DNA of 19,992 nucleotides from Desulfuromonas sp964536375 (GCA_964536375.1 CAZHXF010000048.1:1-19992); one strand, 5' to 3'; positions 7,509 through 15,790 are shown, counted from the first letter of the stretch. Program-made: numbers and translations. The notes: generated by a model not told the origin, from the sequence alone.

Positions 7509-8375
7509 TTAGGAAAGTATTTTACTTAAATCCGTCGGCGTAAACCTATATTCATTTTTGCAGTATTCACAGGTAACAACAGTATCCTCTTGGCGCTGCG
7601 CCAAAGCAAATAGCTCTTCTGCTGGCAACCCGGACAGCATTTTCATCACATACTGCTTGGAGCAACTACAATTGAAAGTTAACTCATAGCTACTTTGGAG
7701 CTCAAAGGGAATTCCCTGTAGTACCCGCTCAAGAATAGCCATTGGCGTCTGACCTGCACGCAGCATGGTGGACACTGGCTCTAGTCCTTGTAATGTTGCT
7801 TCGATCTGCGCAAGAATTTCATCACTGCAGCCTGGCAATGCCTGAATCAGCAGCCCGCCACTGGCAGCCACACCAGCTTGACTGTCCAGAGTAACACCCA
7901 GTGCTAACGATGTAGGTATTTGTTCTGAGGTGGCAAAATAATGGGCAATATCCTCAGCAATCTCGCTGGTTACCAGTTGCACCGTGCCGTGATAGGGTTC
8001 TTTTAAATTCAGATCTTTAATTACATGGAGAAATCCTGCTTTACCAATAGCGTTGGCAACGTCAAAATTATCATTTTTAGGGGGCAGATTGCACACCGGC
8101 TGTTTGATGGTCGCGCGCACACCACCATAAGCATCTGTTTCTGCCTGTAGTTTCTGCAGCGGACCGTTAGCTTCGATAGTCAGTGCTAAACGCTGCGAAC
8201 CCTTGAGCAAGCTGCCCATCAAGCAGGTGGCGCTCACCAAGCGCCCCAGTGCCACCGTAGCGGTAGGGTCAGTCCCTTGCAGAGCACATATCTGAGCAAC
8301 TAGATTTGTCGTGCTGGCTGCACTGGCCCGGATAGAGCCATCGCAAGACATTAACCGCACCAACTGGTCTGGCAT
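7509..8375 (-). CDS. hslO: Hsp33 redox-regulated chaperone
   Basis: A cytoplasmic holdase activated by oxidation of a zinc-bound cysteine cluster; it protects proteins during oxidative and heat stress. The product is 288 residues from the ATG at 8375, preceded by GAGGGAGA at a good distance. An in-frame ATG at 8414 would add 13 residues and overlap the preceding gene, and is less likely because Hsp33 proteins begin close to the DQLVR segment. The N-terminal fold contains GSLLKGSQRLALTIEANGP and ASGGLLIQALPG. The C-terminus has the zinc motif CSC (Cys236, Cys238) and CEYC (Cys269, Cys272), so the redox switch is intact. The start is 17 bp after the cpoB-like stop, so it is probably cotranscribed with pal and cpoB. 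Confidence 0.96.
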   Translation of the reverse strand: MPDQLVRLMSCDGSIRASAASTTNLVAQICALQGTDPTATVALGRLVSATCLMGSLLKGSQRLALTIEANGPLQKLQAETDAYGGVRATIKQPVCNLPPKNDNFDVANAIGKAGFLHVIKDLNLKEPYHGTVQLVTSEIAEDIAHYFATSEQIPTSLALGVTLDSQAGVAASGGLLIQALPGCSDEILAQIEATLQGLEPVSTMLRAGQTPMAILERVLQGIPFELQSSYELTFNCSCSKQYVMKMLSGLPAEELFALAQRQEDTVVTCEYCKNEYRFTPTDLSKILS

Positions 8376-8392
8376 AAACCGTCTCCCTCTAT

Positions 8393-9277
8393 TTACTCGT
8401 TTTGTCCCTGCCAACTGGTCAAGCGCTGCTGTGCCTTATCAGCTTCCGGTGTCGCTGGATATTGCTCGACAACCTTCTGCAAAATAACCTGCGCATTGCG
8501 AACATCACCCAGAGCGTAAAAGGCTAGTCCCTGCTTCATCAATGCTGCGGAAACTTTGGGATGTTGGGGATGCTTTTGAATTACGTCCTGAAATTGCAGG
8601 ATAGCATTTTCATATTTTTTATCGCCGTAATAGGTTTCACCAATCCAGTACATGGCATTAACTGCCAAGCTATGATTAGGATATTGCTGGACAAACTTAG
8701 TAAAAAGTTCCCGTGATTGGCTGAACTCGCCCTGATGCTGCACCAACTGTAATGCCTGTTGATACAGTGTAGTAGCGGCATCACTATACTGAGTATTCGC
8801 TGCTGGCACCGGTGAAGACGGTATACTTGCTGGAGATGCAGCTAACGGTGTTGCGGCAGGATTAATTGGCGATACAACCGAGGGTGTCTGCACAACTGGG
8901 GGCAGCGGCTCAGTAGATTTTCTATTCATCAGTTGTGCCACCTGCAAGCTGAGATCATTCTGGGCTAGGTTCAGTTCTTCACGCAACTGGTTCATATTAT
9001 GTTGCTGGTCTTCCAAACGCCCGGTCAAGGTCTGGACATCAACCTGCAGGCTATCCAGCTCAGCTTTCAAGTTAGCTTGTTGCCGCCCGATGTTGTTCAA
9101 CTGTTGACCATCGTTAAGCTGCGCCACTTGCTGCACAGGTCGTTGCTCAATATTGCGCAACCGTTGATCCAAAGATTGGATTTGTGCCTTAAACTCTGCC
9201 TGCTGTTGGGGCAAGAGGCAGCCACCAAGTAAAACACACACAGCACCGCCGGCAATAAACAGTGGAAAACGTGACAT
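8393..9277 (-). CDS. cpoB: CpoB/YbgF-like Tol-Pal-associated TPR lipoprotein
   Basis: An envelope protein that in E. coli links Tol-Pal to peptidoglycan synthesis during division. The product is 294 residues. The signal peptide ends in the lipobox LGGC with acylated Cys20, and the following residue is Leu rather than Asp, predicting outer-membrane sorting. Residues about 25-116 form a Gln-rich coiled coil like the YbgF trimerization segment. A Pro/Ala/Ser linker spans 123-160. From about 165 to 290 come tetratricopeptide repeats (LFTKFVQQYP, AMYWIGETYYGDKKYENAI, LQKVVEQYPATPEA). E. coli CpoB is soluble and periplasmic, so a lipid anchor is a variation. A perfect AAGGAGG lies 6 nt before the ATG. 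It follows pal by 80 bp containing a strong hairpin. Confidence 0.9.
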   Translation of the reverse strand: MSRFPLFIAGGAVCVLLGGCLLPQQQAEFKAQIQSLDQRLRNIEQRPVQQVAQLNDGQQLNNIGRQQANLKAELDSLQVDVQTLTGRLEDQQHNMNQLREELNLAQNDLSLQVAQLMNRKSTEPLPPVVQTPSVVSPINPAATPLAASPASIPSSPVPAANTQYSDAATTLYQQALQLVQHQGEFSQSRELFTKFVQQYPNHSLAVNAMYWIGETYYGDKKYENAILQFQDVIQKHPQHPKVSAALMKQGLAFYALGDVRNAQVILQKVVEQYPATPEADKAQQRLTSWQGQNE

Positions 9278-9298
9278 TATCTACCTCCTTAAACCGAA

Positions 9299-9330
9299 CG
9301 GGGCCGCGCACTTTTACATGCACAGCCCCG
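9299..9330 (-). terminator. Strong 12-bp hairpin between pal and the cpoB-like gene
   Basis: On the minus transcript, CGGGGCTGTGCA (complement of 9319-9330) pairs over 12 bp, including two G-U pairs, with TGCGCGGCCCCG (complement of 9299-9310) around an 8-nt loop. The sequence after it on the minus strand is TTCGGTTTAAGG, without a proper T run. It is therefore better read as a partial terminator or an mRNA 3'-end stabiliser that would let pal be expressed well above cpoB and hslO. It ends 8 nt before the AAGGAGG of cpoB. Confidence 0.6.
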
Positions 9331-9357
9331 ATCAAGCAAAAACTGGAAATCAACTAA

Positions 9358-9909
9358 TTAAAACTGTGGAGTAAACTCAGCGCGGCGATTCAGTGCCCAA
9401 GATGCTTCATTATTGGAAGCATCAAGAGGCTTTTCTTCACCGTAAGAAATTGTACCTAGTCGTTGCGGCGCAATGCCCATGGATACCAAGTAGTTCGCGG
9501 CAGCAATTGCACGACGCTCACCAAGTGCTAGGTTATACTCATCAGAGCCGCGCTCGTCACAATGTCCAGAAATCTGCACATTGGCAGCGTTGTTAACCTG
9601 TAGGTAACGGGTATTTTCATCTAAAATGGCACGCGCTTGCTCGGTAAGCAGGTGCTGATCAAAATCAAAATTTACATTTTGCAGCACTGGTGCTGCAACT
9701 GCTGGTTCAACTACTACTGCTGGTTCAATTACTGCTGGTGCCTCTGTTACTGCCGCATCGCTATAACTGGGCACAGTTGCAGGAGCTGTAGTTTCCCCCA
9801 TTTGGGTAGTCTCGCACGCATCCTCTTCTTCGTCTTGCATTAAACCAGCGCAACCCGTAGACAACACAGCAACCAACGCCACAAGGGCTAGCAATTTAAT
9901 TGTTTTCAT
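9358..9909 (-). CDS. pal: Peptidoglycan-associated lipoprotein Pal
   Basis: An outer-membrane lipoprotein that anchors the outer membrane to peptidoglycan within the Tol-Pal system. The product is 183 residues. The signal peptide ends in LSTGC with acylated Cys20. Residues 21-75 are an acidic then Ala/Pro/Val-rich linker, with short EPAV-type repeats at about 57-73. Residues about 77-183 form the OmpA_C domain: NVNFDFDQ, the peptidoglycan-binding signature GHCDERGSDEYNLALGERRA (115-134), and a final ALNRRAEFTPQF. AAGGAG sits 8 nt before the ATG. It is first in a pal-cpoB-hslO unit with its own promoter; tolQRAB are not adjacent. Length and domain match the family. Confidence 0.97.
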   Translation of the reverse strand: MKTIKLLALVALVAVLSTGCAGLMQDEEEDACETTQMGETTAPATVPSYSDAAVTEAPAVIEPAVVVEPAVAAPVLQNVNFDFDQHLLTEQARAILDENTRYLQVNNAANVQISGHCDERGSDEYNLALGERRAIAAANYLVSMGIAPQRLGTISYGEEKPLDASNNEASWALNRRAEFTPQF

Positions 9910-9959
9910 TTTTAGTGCTCCTTAAAATTATTATATGCAGTTCTAGCTTGCGCCAGACA

Positions 9960-9987
9960 ATTATATTCGAGTATACAGAGAACTCAA
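9960..9987 (-). promoter_or_regulatory. Predicted sigma-70 promoter for pal
   Basis: On the minus strand, TTGAGT (complement of 9982-9987) is followed after 16 bp by a perfect TATAAT (complement of 9960-9965). The predicted leader is about 44 nt and ends in the AAGGAG site. A second TATAAT (complement of 9930-9935) lies closer to the gene, but its -35 candidate TTGTCT has a 19-bp spacer and it would leave almost no leader, so I prefer the upstream one. The rest of the 232-bp gap is AT-rich with no ORF. Confidence 0.6.
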
Positions 9988-10091
9988 TAAAAAACAAGAA
10001 ATTATGCGCCACCAACCAACAGGATAATTACAGACGAAATAACTAAAAGCCGCACAATAGCTGTTTTTGCGCCTTTATTGTACACATCAAT

Positions 10092-10121
10092 TTGACATAA
10101 TCCACTAGTTTCATTTACTAT
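10092..10121 (+). promoter_or_regulatory. Predicted sigma-70 promoter for nadA
   Basis: A perfect -35 TTGACA at 10092-10097 is followed after 18 bp by TACTAT at 10116-10121, which matches four of six -10 positions. Transcription would begin near 10128, leaving a very short leader that contains AGGAG at 10136-10140. Confidence 0.55.
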
Positions 10122-10141
10122 GCGCACAGCATAAAAGGAGC

Positions 10142-11065
10142 ATGATGAATATGGATTACAGCCCACTACAACAACAGATAAAACAACTTGCCCAGCAACG
10201 AGACGCTCTTATTTTAGCACACAACTATCAGTGTGACGAAATTCAGGAAATTGCTGATATAACTGGAGACTCGCTGGCGTTATCTATAGCCGCAGCCGCA
10301 ACGGAAAAACAGGTGATCGTGTTTTGCGGTGTCCATTTTATGGCAGAAAGCGCGGCAATTTTAGCCCCAGATAAAACTGTGTTGCTACCTAACTCTGCTG
10401 CCGGTTGTCCCATGGCCGACATGGTCACCCCAGAAACATTGCAAGTTATGCGGGCGCAACACCCTGGTGTTCCAGTGGTTGCCTATGTCAACACCAGCGC
10501 TGCCATCAAAGCGCTAAGTGATATCTGCTGCACCAGCGCCAATGCGGTTAAGGTGGTTGCCTCGCTGCCCGATGATGAGGTTATACTGATACCAGATCGC
10601 AATTTAGGTAATTACATCGCTACGCAAGTGGATAAAAAATGCTTTCTGTGGCCTGGCTGTTGTCCGATTCATGATAAATTGACAGTGCAGCAAGTACAGA
10701 AGTGCCAAGCGGAGCACCCGCAAGCCATATGTCTGGCTCATCCCGAGTGTCCCCCCGCAGTGCTCGAACATGCTGCGCATATACAATCTACCGGTGGCAT
10801 GCTGGAATTTGTCCGCACCAGCAGTCATAGACAATTTATCATTGCCACTGAGCGCGGTATTTTATGCCAGCTGAAAAAAGAGAACCCGGACAAAGAGTTC
10901 TTCTTCCCTGATTACGCGTTCATCTGTAAAGACATGAAACTTACCACCCTTGAAGATGTGCGCGCTTGTCTCGAGACCCTGCAACCCCAGGTTCAGGTAG
11001 CAGAAGAGATTCGCCTCTTGGCACAGCGCTCTCTCCAGCGTATGTTGGCGATCCCGCGTGATTGA
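10142..11065 (+). CDS. nadA: Quinolinate synthase A
   Basis: Condenses iminoaspartate with dihydroxyacetone phosphate to quinolinate in de novo NAD synthesis, using an oxygen-sensitive 4Fe-4S cluster; cytoplasmic. The product is up to 307 residues, the usual length of the compact NadA class. Three ATGs lie at 10142, 10145 and 10151 behind AGGAG (10136-10140). The first is only 1 nt from it, so 10145 or 10151 may be the true start. Motifs are LAHNYQ, FCGVHFMAESA and the three cluster cysteines: Cys89 (AAGCPMADM), Cys174 (WPGCCPIH) and Cys262 (FICKDMKLTTLEDV). HPECPPAV is also present. nadB and nadC are not adjacent. Divergent from pal and followed by an intrinsic terminator, it is probably monocistronic. 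Confidence 0.97.
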   Translation: MMNMDYSPLQQQIKQLAQQRDALILAHNYQCDEIQEIADITGDSLALSIAAAATEKQVIVFCGVHFMAESAAILAPDKTVLLPNSAAGCPMADMVTPETLQVMRAQHPGVPVVAYVNTSAAIKALSDICCTSANAVKVVASLPDDEVILIPDRNLGNYIATQVDKKCFLWPGCCPIHDKLTVQQVQKCQAEHPQAICLAHPECPPAVLEHAAHIQSTGGMLEFVRTSSHRQFIIATERGILCQLKKENPDKEFFFPDYAFICKDMKLTTLEDVRACLETLQPQVQVAEEIRLLAQRSLQRMLAIPRD

Positions 11066-11108
11066 TGCTGAATCAGCTGATCAGAATAACGGCACCAAGG
11101 TTAGCCAC

Positions 11109-11137
11109 GGGCGTGTTTCGGCACGTCCTTTTATTTT
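11109..11137 (+). terminator. Intrinsic terminator of nadA
   Basis: GGGCGTG 11109-11115 pairs with CACGTCC 11122-11128 (7 bp, one G-T pair) around TTTCGG, followed by TTTTATTTT at 11129-11137. The U-tract ends immediately before the GGAGG ribosome binding site of mfd, so mfd would need read-through or its own promoter. Confidence 0.75.
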
Positions 11138-11152
11138 GTGGAGGACCAGGCC

Positions 11153-14100
11153 GTGCCTGAAGAACAATTAGCCTATACCACACTCAACTCTTTTGTTAGC
11201 GCCGTGACCACCACCAGTATTTCTGCCGAGGTGGTAGGATTGACCGGCTCCAGCAATGCCCGCTTTATGGCTGGATTACTAGCCGACCAACAGCAACCGC
11301 TATTGATTGTGCTGGCTAATCTGGAACAAGCACGGCAGATGCAGCACGAGCTGCAATTTTTCGCGGCTCAACCAGATAAGATTCATCTTTTCCCGCACTG
11401 GGAAGTAGCTCCATACGAACCACTTACACCGCACAGCGAATTAGAAGCTACGCGCCTGGCGACACTCCATGCACTGCTCAATAGCAGCGCTCAAGCGGTG
11501 GTAACCACGATCAATGCCATCCAACAACGCTTGATCCCGCGCAACGTTTTACTCCAGTTGACTGAAGAGTTGATTCTGGAAGATGAATATCCACGTCCAA
11601 TCTTGCAGCAACGCTTTACCGCCCTTGGTTATCGCGCCGTGTCCCTGGTTGAAGATCGCGGCACCTTCTCCCTGCGCGGCGATATTCTGGATATCTATCC
11701 ACCTACCATGACTCAACCAGTGCGCATCGAATTTTATGGTGACTATATTGAGCGCATGCGCTTATTTGATCCTGTAAGCCAGCGCAGCAACACAGAAGAG
11801 CTGCAAAAACTGGTATTGTTACCAGCGCGCGAAATGGTACTGGCTGGGGATCATCTACAGTATTTCAGTACCAGCCTAAAGCAGCGGTGTGACGACCTTG
11901 CCATGACGCGGACCAAACGCGAAGCGGTAATGGAAGAGGTGCGCGAAGGGTTGTTAGCACCGGGGCGCTGTTTCCTGCTACCCCTGAATTACCCCACCCT
12001 GGAGACACTGTTCGACTACCTCGACACCAAGCGCCTGATTATTTGTGATGCTCCCGCTGTCGAGCAGGAGCTGGACAATTTTAGTCAGCAAATAGCTCGC
12101 GGCATTGAGCGCATGGCGGCTGGGAGTGAGCCCTATATTGAACCGCACAGTTTGTATCTGGCAACGCAGGAACTGGAAGCCAAGCTGGGGCAGATGCGGC
12201 GCATTGATTTCTCCGCTTTGCATCTGTACCACTTAGAACAACAACGCAGCCTGTTCCGCGTAAATAGCCACAGTAATGCTGGCATCCATAACGCTAGCGG
12301 ACCTGCCGACAAACCACAGCACGGTACCGCTACTGGCAGTCACATCCGGCGGCTGGTAACCCAGTTGCAGTTATGGCTGGAACAGCAGTGGACAGTGGTG
12401 CTGGTCTGTCGTCAATCCGGTCAGGCAGAACGGCTGTGCGATCTGCTTGAACCACACAATCTAATACCAAAAATCGAGAACAATCGGCGCTGGCGCGAGG
12501 GACAACCAGCTGGGCTATCACTGCTCATTGGAAATTTAAGTCGTGGTTTTCAATTACCTGACGAAAGGTTGGTCGTACTAACCGAAGAGGAGATCTTTGG
12601 TCAGCGTGCCCGCTTACAACAGCGCCAGCAGCTGCGCACCAAGGCTGCACTATCATCGCTGGCCCAGCTCAAAGAAAACGACTATGTCGTGCACACTGAC
12701 CACGGTATTGCCCGCTATCTTGGATTGGAGCAGCTGAGCAGCGGTAGTATGAATGGTGACTTTATGCAGCTTGAGTATGCTGGTGGCGATCGCCTGTATC
12801 TCCCCATCGAGCGCATTGAAAAAGTGCAAAAATACGCGGCTGCCGATGGACAAAATGTTCATCTCGATAAAATGGGTGGTAACGGCTGGCAAAAAACTTG
12901 CACTAAGGCACGCATAGTGGTGGAAGAGATGGCGCAGGAGCTGTTGAAAATCTATGCCCGCCGCCAAATGGAAACAGTTGAGCCGTTTTCTGCCCCCGAT
13001 GAGGTTTTTCGTGAATTCGAGGCCGCTTTCCCCTACGAGGAGACCCCCGATCAACTGGCTGCTATTCAAGATGTACTCGCAGATATGCAATCCGGGCATC
13101 CCATGGATCGCCTCATCTGTGGCGATGTCGGCTACGGCAAGACCGAGGTGGCTATCCGCGCAGCGTTTAAGGCGGTGCTTGATAGTAAACAGGTGGCCAT
13201 CATCGTGCCCACCACAATTTTAGCGCGCCAACACTTTGCCACCCTGCTGCAACGCTTTAAAGATTACCCAGTAAATGTCGATATGATTTCTCGCGTTCGC
13301 ACGGCAGCTGAGCAAAAACAGGTTATCGCCAAGCTTGCCGCTGGTAGCATCGACGTCGTAGTTGGTACCCACCGTCTGTTGCAGCGTGACATCCAATTTA
13401 AAGATTTAGGTCTGGTTGTTATCGACGAAGAGCAACGCTTTGGGGTCTCGCATAAAGAACGGCTGAAAAAGATGCGTGCCCAGGTAGCAATGCTGACGCT
13501 TAGTGCCACCCCCATTCCGCGTACTCTTAATATGGGAATGATCGGTATGCGCGACTTGTCCATCATTGACACTCCTCCTGTTGATCGCCTCGCCATCCGC
13601 ACCTATGTCACCCGTTTCGACGATGATCTGGTACGCGACGCTATTCTACGTGAGTTGCAGCGCGGCGGGCAGGTCTATTTTGTACACAACCGCGTACAAT
13701 CTATAGCAGCAATGGCTGAATTCCTGCGCAACTTGGTTCCCGAGGCCAAGATCGCAGTCGGTCACGGGCAGATGGCCGAAAAAGAGCTGGAACAGGTTAT
13801 GCTCGGTTTTATCGAGGGGGAAACCAACGTCCTCGTTGCCAGCACTATAATCGAAAATGGCTTAGATATAGCTCGCGCCAACACCATTATAATTAATCGC
13901 GCCGACTGCTTCGGTCTGTCTCAGCTCTATCAACTGCGCGGTCGGGTCGGGCGCAGTAAAGAGCGCGGCTATGCTTACCTGCTCATCCCCAACGAAAGCA
14001 CCCTGACCAAGGATGCCCGGTCGCGCCTGCAGGTATTGCAGGATCTTACCGAGCTTGGTGCCGGGTTCCGCGTTGCCAGCCACGATCTAGAACTGCGTGG

Positions 14101-14656
14101 GGCCGGTGATCTTCTCGGTCGTAGTCAATCTGGGCAAATTGCGGCGATCGGCTTTGAGATGTACACCGAATTGTTGCAGGACACCATTGCGGAGCTAAAA
14201 GGGTTAGCGCAAGACGGGCGCATTGACCCAGAAATCCGTTTGGGTATCGCTGCCTATCTGCCGGATGATTATATTGTAGATCCGAATCAGCGGTTGGTAT
14301 TTTACAAAAAGTTGGCTGCAGCAGAGCAGGAGGAGCAACTTTACGACACCATTGATGAGCTGCAGGATCGTTACGGCGGCGTACCGGAACCAGCTAAATT
14401 GTTACTGGAGCTGATGAAACTACGCGTTGAGCTGAAAAAACTACGCATTGATATTGCCGAATACTCCGGTCAGCGCCTGACCTTTGGTTTTCACGCCAGT
14501 ACAACTGTAGAGCCAGAGAAAATCTTACACTTGATCCAGACCTACCCAGAGCAATATAGTCTGGCCCCGGATTTTAAATTAACCATTCGCCTAGCACGAG
14601 AAGATGATTATCAGCTGTTGCACGCTGCTAAAAAGCAATTGCAGCACTTTTGTTGA
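11153..14656 (+). CDS. mfd: Transcription-repair coupling factor Mfd
   Basis: A DNA translocase that displaces RNA polymerase stalled at lesions and recruits UvrA for nucleotide excision repair. I chose the GTG at 11153 because GGAGGA (11140-11145) lies 7 nt upstream; an in-frame GTG at 11138 overlaps that site. The product is 1167 residues (E. coli 1148). Order: UvrB-like N-terminal modules with FPHWEVAPYEPLTPH; an RNA polymerase-interacting region with NDYVVHTDHGIARYLGL; a helicase core with Walker A GDVGYGKT (657-664), DEEQRFG (from 758) and LSATPIPRTLNMGMIGMRD; a second core lobe with ENGLDIARANTIIINRAD and QLRGRVGRS; and the C-terminal domain. A short Asn/His/Gly-rich stretch near 370-395 looks like a species-specific insertion. 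It is probably cotranscribed with the SurA-like gene 100 bp downstream. Confidence 0.98.
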   Translation: MPEEQLAYTTLNSFVSAVTTTSISAEVVGLTGSSNARFMAGLLADQQQPLLIVLANLEQARQMQHELQFFAAQPDKIHLFPHWEVAPYEPLTPHSELEATRLATLHALLNSSAQAVVTTINAIQQRLIPRNVLLQLTEELILEDEYPRPILQQRFTALGYRAVSLVEDRGTFSLRGDILDIYPPTMTQPVRIEFYGDYIERMRLFDPVSQRSNTEELQKLVLLPAREMVLAGDHLQYFSTSLKQRCDDLAMTRTKREAVMEEVREGLLAPGRCFLLPLNYPTLETLFDYLDTKRLIICDAPAVEQELDNFSQQIARGIERMAAGSEPYIEPHSLYLATQELEAKLGQMRRIDFSALHLYHLEQQRSLFRVNSHSNAGIHNASGPADKPQHGTATGSHIRRLVTQLQLWLEQQWTVVLVCRQSGQAERLCDLLEPHNLIPKIENNRRWREGQPAGLSLLIGNLSRGFQLPDERLVVLTEEEIFGQRARLQQRQQLRTKAALSSLAQLKENDYVVHTDHGIARYLGLEQLSSGSMNGDFMQLEYAGGDRLYLPIERIEKVQKYAAADGQNVHLDKMGGNGWQKTCTKARIVVEEMAQELLKIYARRQMETVEPFSAPDEVFREFEAAFPYEETPDQLAAIQDVLADMQSGHPMDRLICGDVGYGKTEVAIRAAFKAVLDSKQVAIIVPTTILARQHFATLLQRFKDYPVNVDMISRVRTAAEQKQVIAKLAAGSIDVVVGTHRLLQRDIQFKDLGLVVIDEEQRFGVSHKERLKKMRAQVAMLTLSATPIPRTLNMGMIGMRDLSIIDTPPVDRLAIRTYVTRFDDDLVRDAILRELQRGGQVYFVHNRVQSIAAMAEFLRNLVPEAKIAVGHGQMAEKELEQVMLGFIEGETNVLVASTIIENGLDIARANTIIINRADCFGLSQLYQLRGRVGRSKERGYAYLLIPNESTLTKDARSRLQVLQDLTELGAGFRVASHDLELRGAGDLLGRSQSGQIAAIGFEMYTELLQDTIAELKGLAQDGRIDPEIRLGIAAYLPDDYIVDPNQRLVFYKKLAAAEQEEQLYDTIDELQDRYGGVPEPAKLLLELMKLRVELKKLRIDIAEYSGQRLTFGFHASTTVEPEKILHLIQTYPEQYSLAPDFKLTIRLAREDDYQLLHAAKKQLQHFC

Positions 14657-14679
14657 CCATGTTAGTCTGAGACCATTGG

Positions 14680-14698
14680 TAGCTGCAATCAACAGCTA
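14680..14698 (+). other. Small hairpin in the mfd-surA gap
   Basis: TAGCTG 14680-14685 pairs perfectly with CAGCTA 14693-14698 around a 7-nt loop. No T run follows, so it is not an intrinsic terminator. It might mark the processing or stability of the joint transcript, or be incidental. I see no convincing promoter in this 100-bp gap. Confidence 0.25.
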
Positions 14699-14756
14699 TA
14701 TGCCACGATTTGTACCACTGCTTAATCCACTCAATCACAAGAGGAAATATCACCTT

Positions 14757-15668
14757 ATGTTAAAAAAGCTAGTATTAAGCGCTCTAGTCTGCGGTTTGTT
14801 TGTTGCACCCTGTGGCGGTGAAACCCTGAGTAGAATTGCCGCAGTTGTTAATGACGACATAATTACCACCCATCAGTTGCAACAACGCCTGCTTACCACT
14901 GGCGCTGATAGTAATGACAGTCGCCAACAACAGCAGATGCTCGAGGCCATGATCGCTGAGCTATTGATGCAACAGCGCGCTACAGATATTGGCATCGAAG
15001 TCAGTGCGGAAGACATAGATCAGGCTCTGAGCGATGTGGAGGTCAAAAATAGCATTAGCCGCGAGCAGCTTGGTCAGGCATTGCAAGCCCAGGGGATGAC
15101 TATGGAACGCTACCGCGAGCAACTCAGTGCCCAGATCCTGCGCTATAAGCTCATGGGCCACGAAGTTCAAAGCAAGGTTGATATCACCCGCCAAGAGATC
15201 CGCACCTACTATCAGGAACACTTGGATGATTTCCGCCAATCAGCTCACAGCCGTATCAGCAGAATATCTTTTCCCATAGGTGCCGACAGCGTGCAAGCAC
15301 AGCAAAATGCAGAAATTGCACTACGCAAATTGACCGAAGGAAAATCGGTTGACACCATCCTTGAGGAGATGTCCGGTCGTAGCCAGGTAGAGGGCGGTGA
15401 CATGGGGGATTTCAAACCCGGTGAACTTTCGCCAGCCTTCGAACAGGCAATTTCCAAACTGCAAAGTGGCAACCATTCTGAGATCATCGACCTCGGCGGT
15501 TCCCTGCATATCCTGAAGGTGGAAAATAAAACTACCGGCGGCGTAGCCGATCTCGCTAGCGTAGAGGAAGATATCCGCCAGCAGCTACGTCAGAAGAAGT
15601 TAGATCAGAAGTTAGAGCAGTGGCGTACCAAGCTAAAAGGTGAGGCCTATATTGACAACCGGCTGTAA
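14757..15668 (+). CDS. SurA-like periplasmic peptidyl-prolyl isomerase, single parvulin domain
   Basis: Product of 303 residues from the ATG at 14757, preceded by GAGGA (14741-14745). The open frame extends further upstream into mfd, but only this start gives a signal peptide (MLKKLVLSALVCGLFVAPC). Residues about 22-160 are the SurA_N chaperone fold (RIAAVVNDDIITTHQL, then MLEAMIAELLMQQRA and RYREQLSAQILRYKL). Residues about 163-258 form one rotamase domain (HSRISRISFP, then GGDMGDFKPGELSPAFEQAI and LHILKVE). A charged C-terminal helix follows. E. coli SurA has two rotamase domains and about 428 residues; the one-domain form is usual in Deltaproteobacteria. Expected role: delivering unfolded outer-membrane proteins to the Bam machinery. 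An intrinsic terminator follows. Confidence 0.9.
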   Translation: MLKKLVLSALVCGLFVAPCGGETLSRIAAVVNDDIITTHQLQQRLLTTGADSNDSRQQQQMLEAMIAELLMQQRATDIGIEVSAEDIDQALSDVEVKNSISREQLGQALQAQGMTMERYREQLSAQILRYKLMGHEVQSKVDITRQEIRTYYQEHLDDFRQSAHSRISRISFPIGADSVQAQQNAEIALRKLTEGKSVDTILEEMSGRSQVEGGDMGDFKPGELSPAFEQAISKLQSGNHSEIIDLGGSLHILKVENKTTGGVADLASVEEDIRQQLRQKKLDQKLEQWRTKLKGEAYIDNRL

Positions 15669-15685
15669 ATACTAAATTACTTCTT

Positions 15686-15716
15686 GCCCCTCTACTTAGG
15701 TAGTAGGGGCATTTTT
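15686..15716 (+). terminator. Intrinsic terminator after the SurA-like gene
   Basis: GCCCCTCTAC (15686-15695) pairs with GTAGTAGGGGC (15700-15710) around TTAG with one bulged or mismatched base, followed by ATTTTT at 15711-15716. It ends the mfd-surA unit and isolates the following cassette. Confidence 0.8.
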
Positions 15717-15724
15717 GTCTGCTT

Positions 15725-15740
15725 TCGACAATATTGTCGA
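15725..15740. promoter_or_regulatory. Perfect 16-bp palindrome upstream of the barrel operon
   Basis: TCGACAATATTGTCGA equals its own reverse complement over all 16 bases. It lies just after the previous terminator and 50 bp before the predicted barrel start, where an operator for a dimeric helix-turn-helix regulator would be expected. I could not find a convincing sigma-70 or sigma-54 promoter beside it. The bound protein is unknown; the NtrC-type regulator encoded downstream is one candidate. Confidence 0.5.
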
Positions 15741-15790
15741 GTCTATACGGTTATTGTTCAGGTAAGCGCCTGTTTTCTCTTAATTAATAA

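Noticed and set aside
8376..8414. Longer Hsp33 start overlapping the cpoB-like gene.
   Set aside because: The added 13 residues are basic and not family-like, while GAGGGAGA clearly serves the ATG at 8375.
9930..9960. Second pal promoter with TATAAT close to the start codon.
   Set aside because: Its -35 match is poor with a 19-bp spacer, and it would place the transcript start on top of the ribosome binding site.
14604..14756. N-terminal extension of the SurA-like protein from an in-frame ATG inside mfd.
   Set aside because: It would bury the signal peptide behind 51 residues and lacks a ribosome binding site; the ATG at 14757 gives a normal exported protein.
15700..15760. Sigma-54 promoter ahead of the barrel operon, expected if the NtrC-type regulator is autoregulatory.
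   Set aside because: The nearest GG and GC pair (around 15708-15722) has the wrong spacing by one base and falls within the upstream terminator; no other TGGC/TTGC pair fits.
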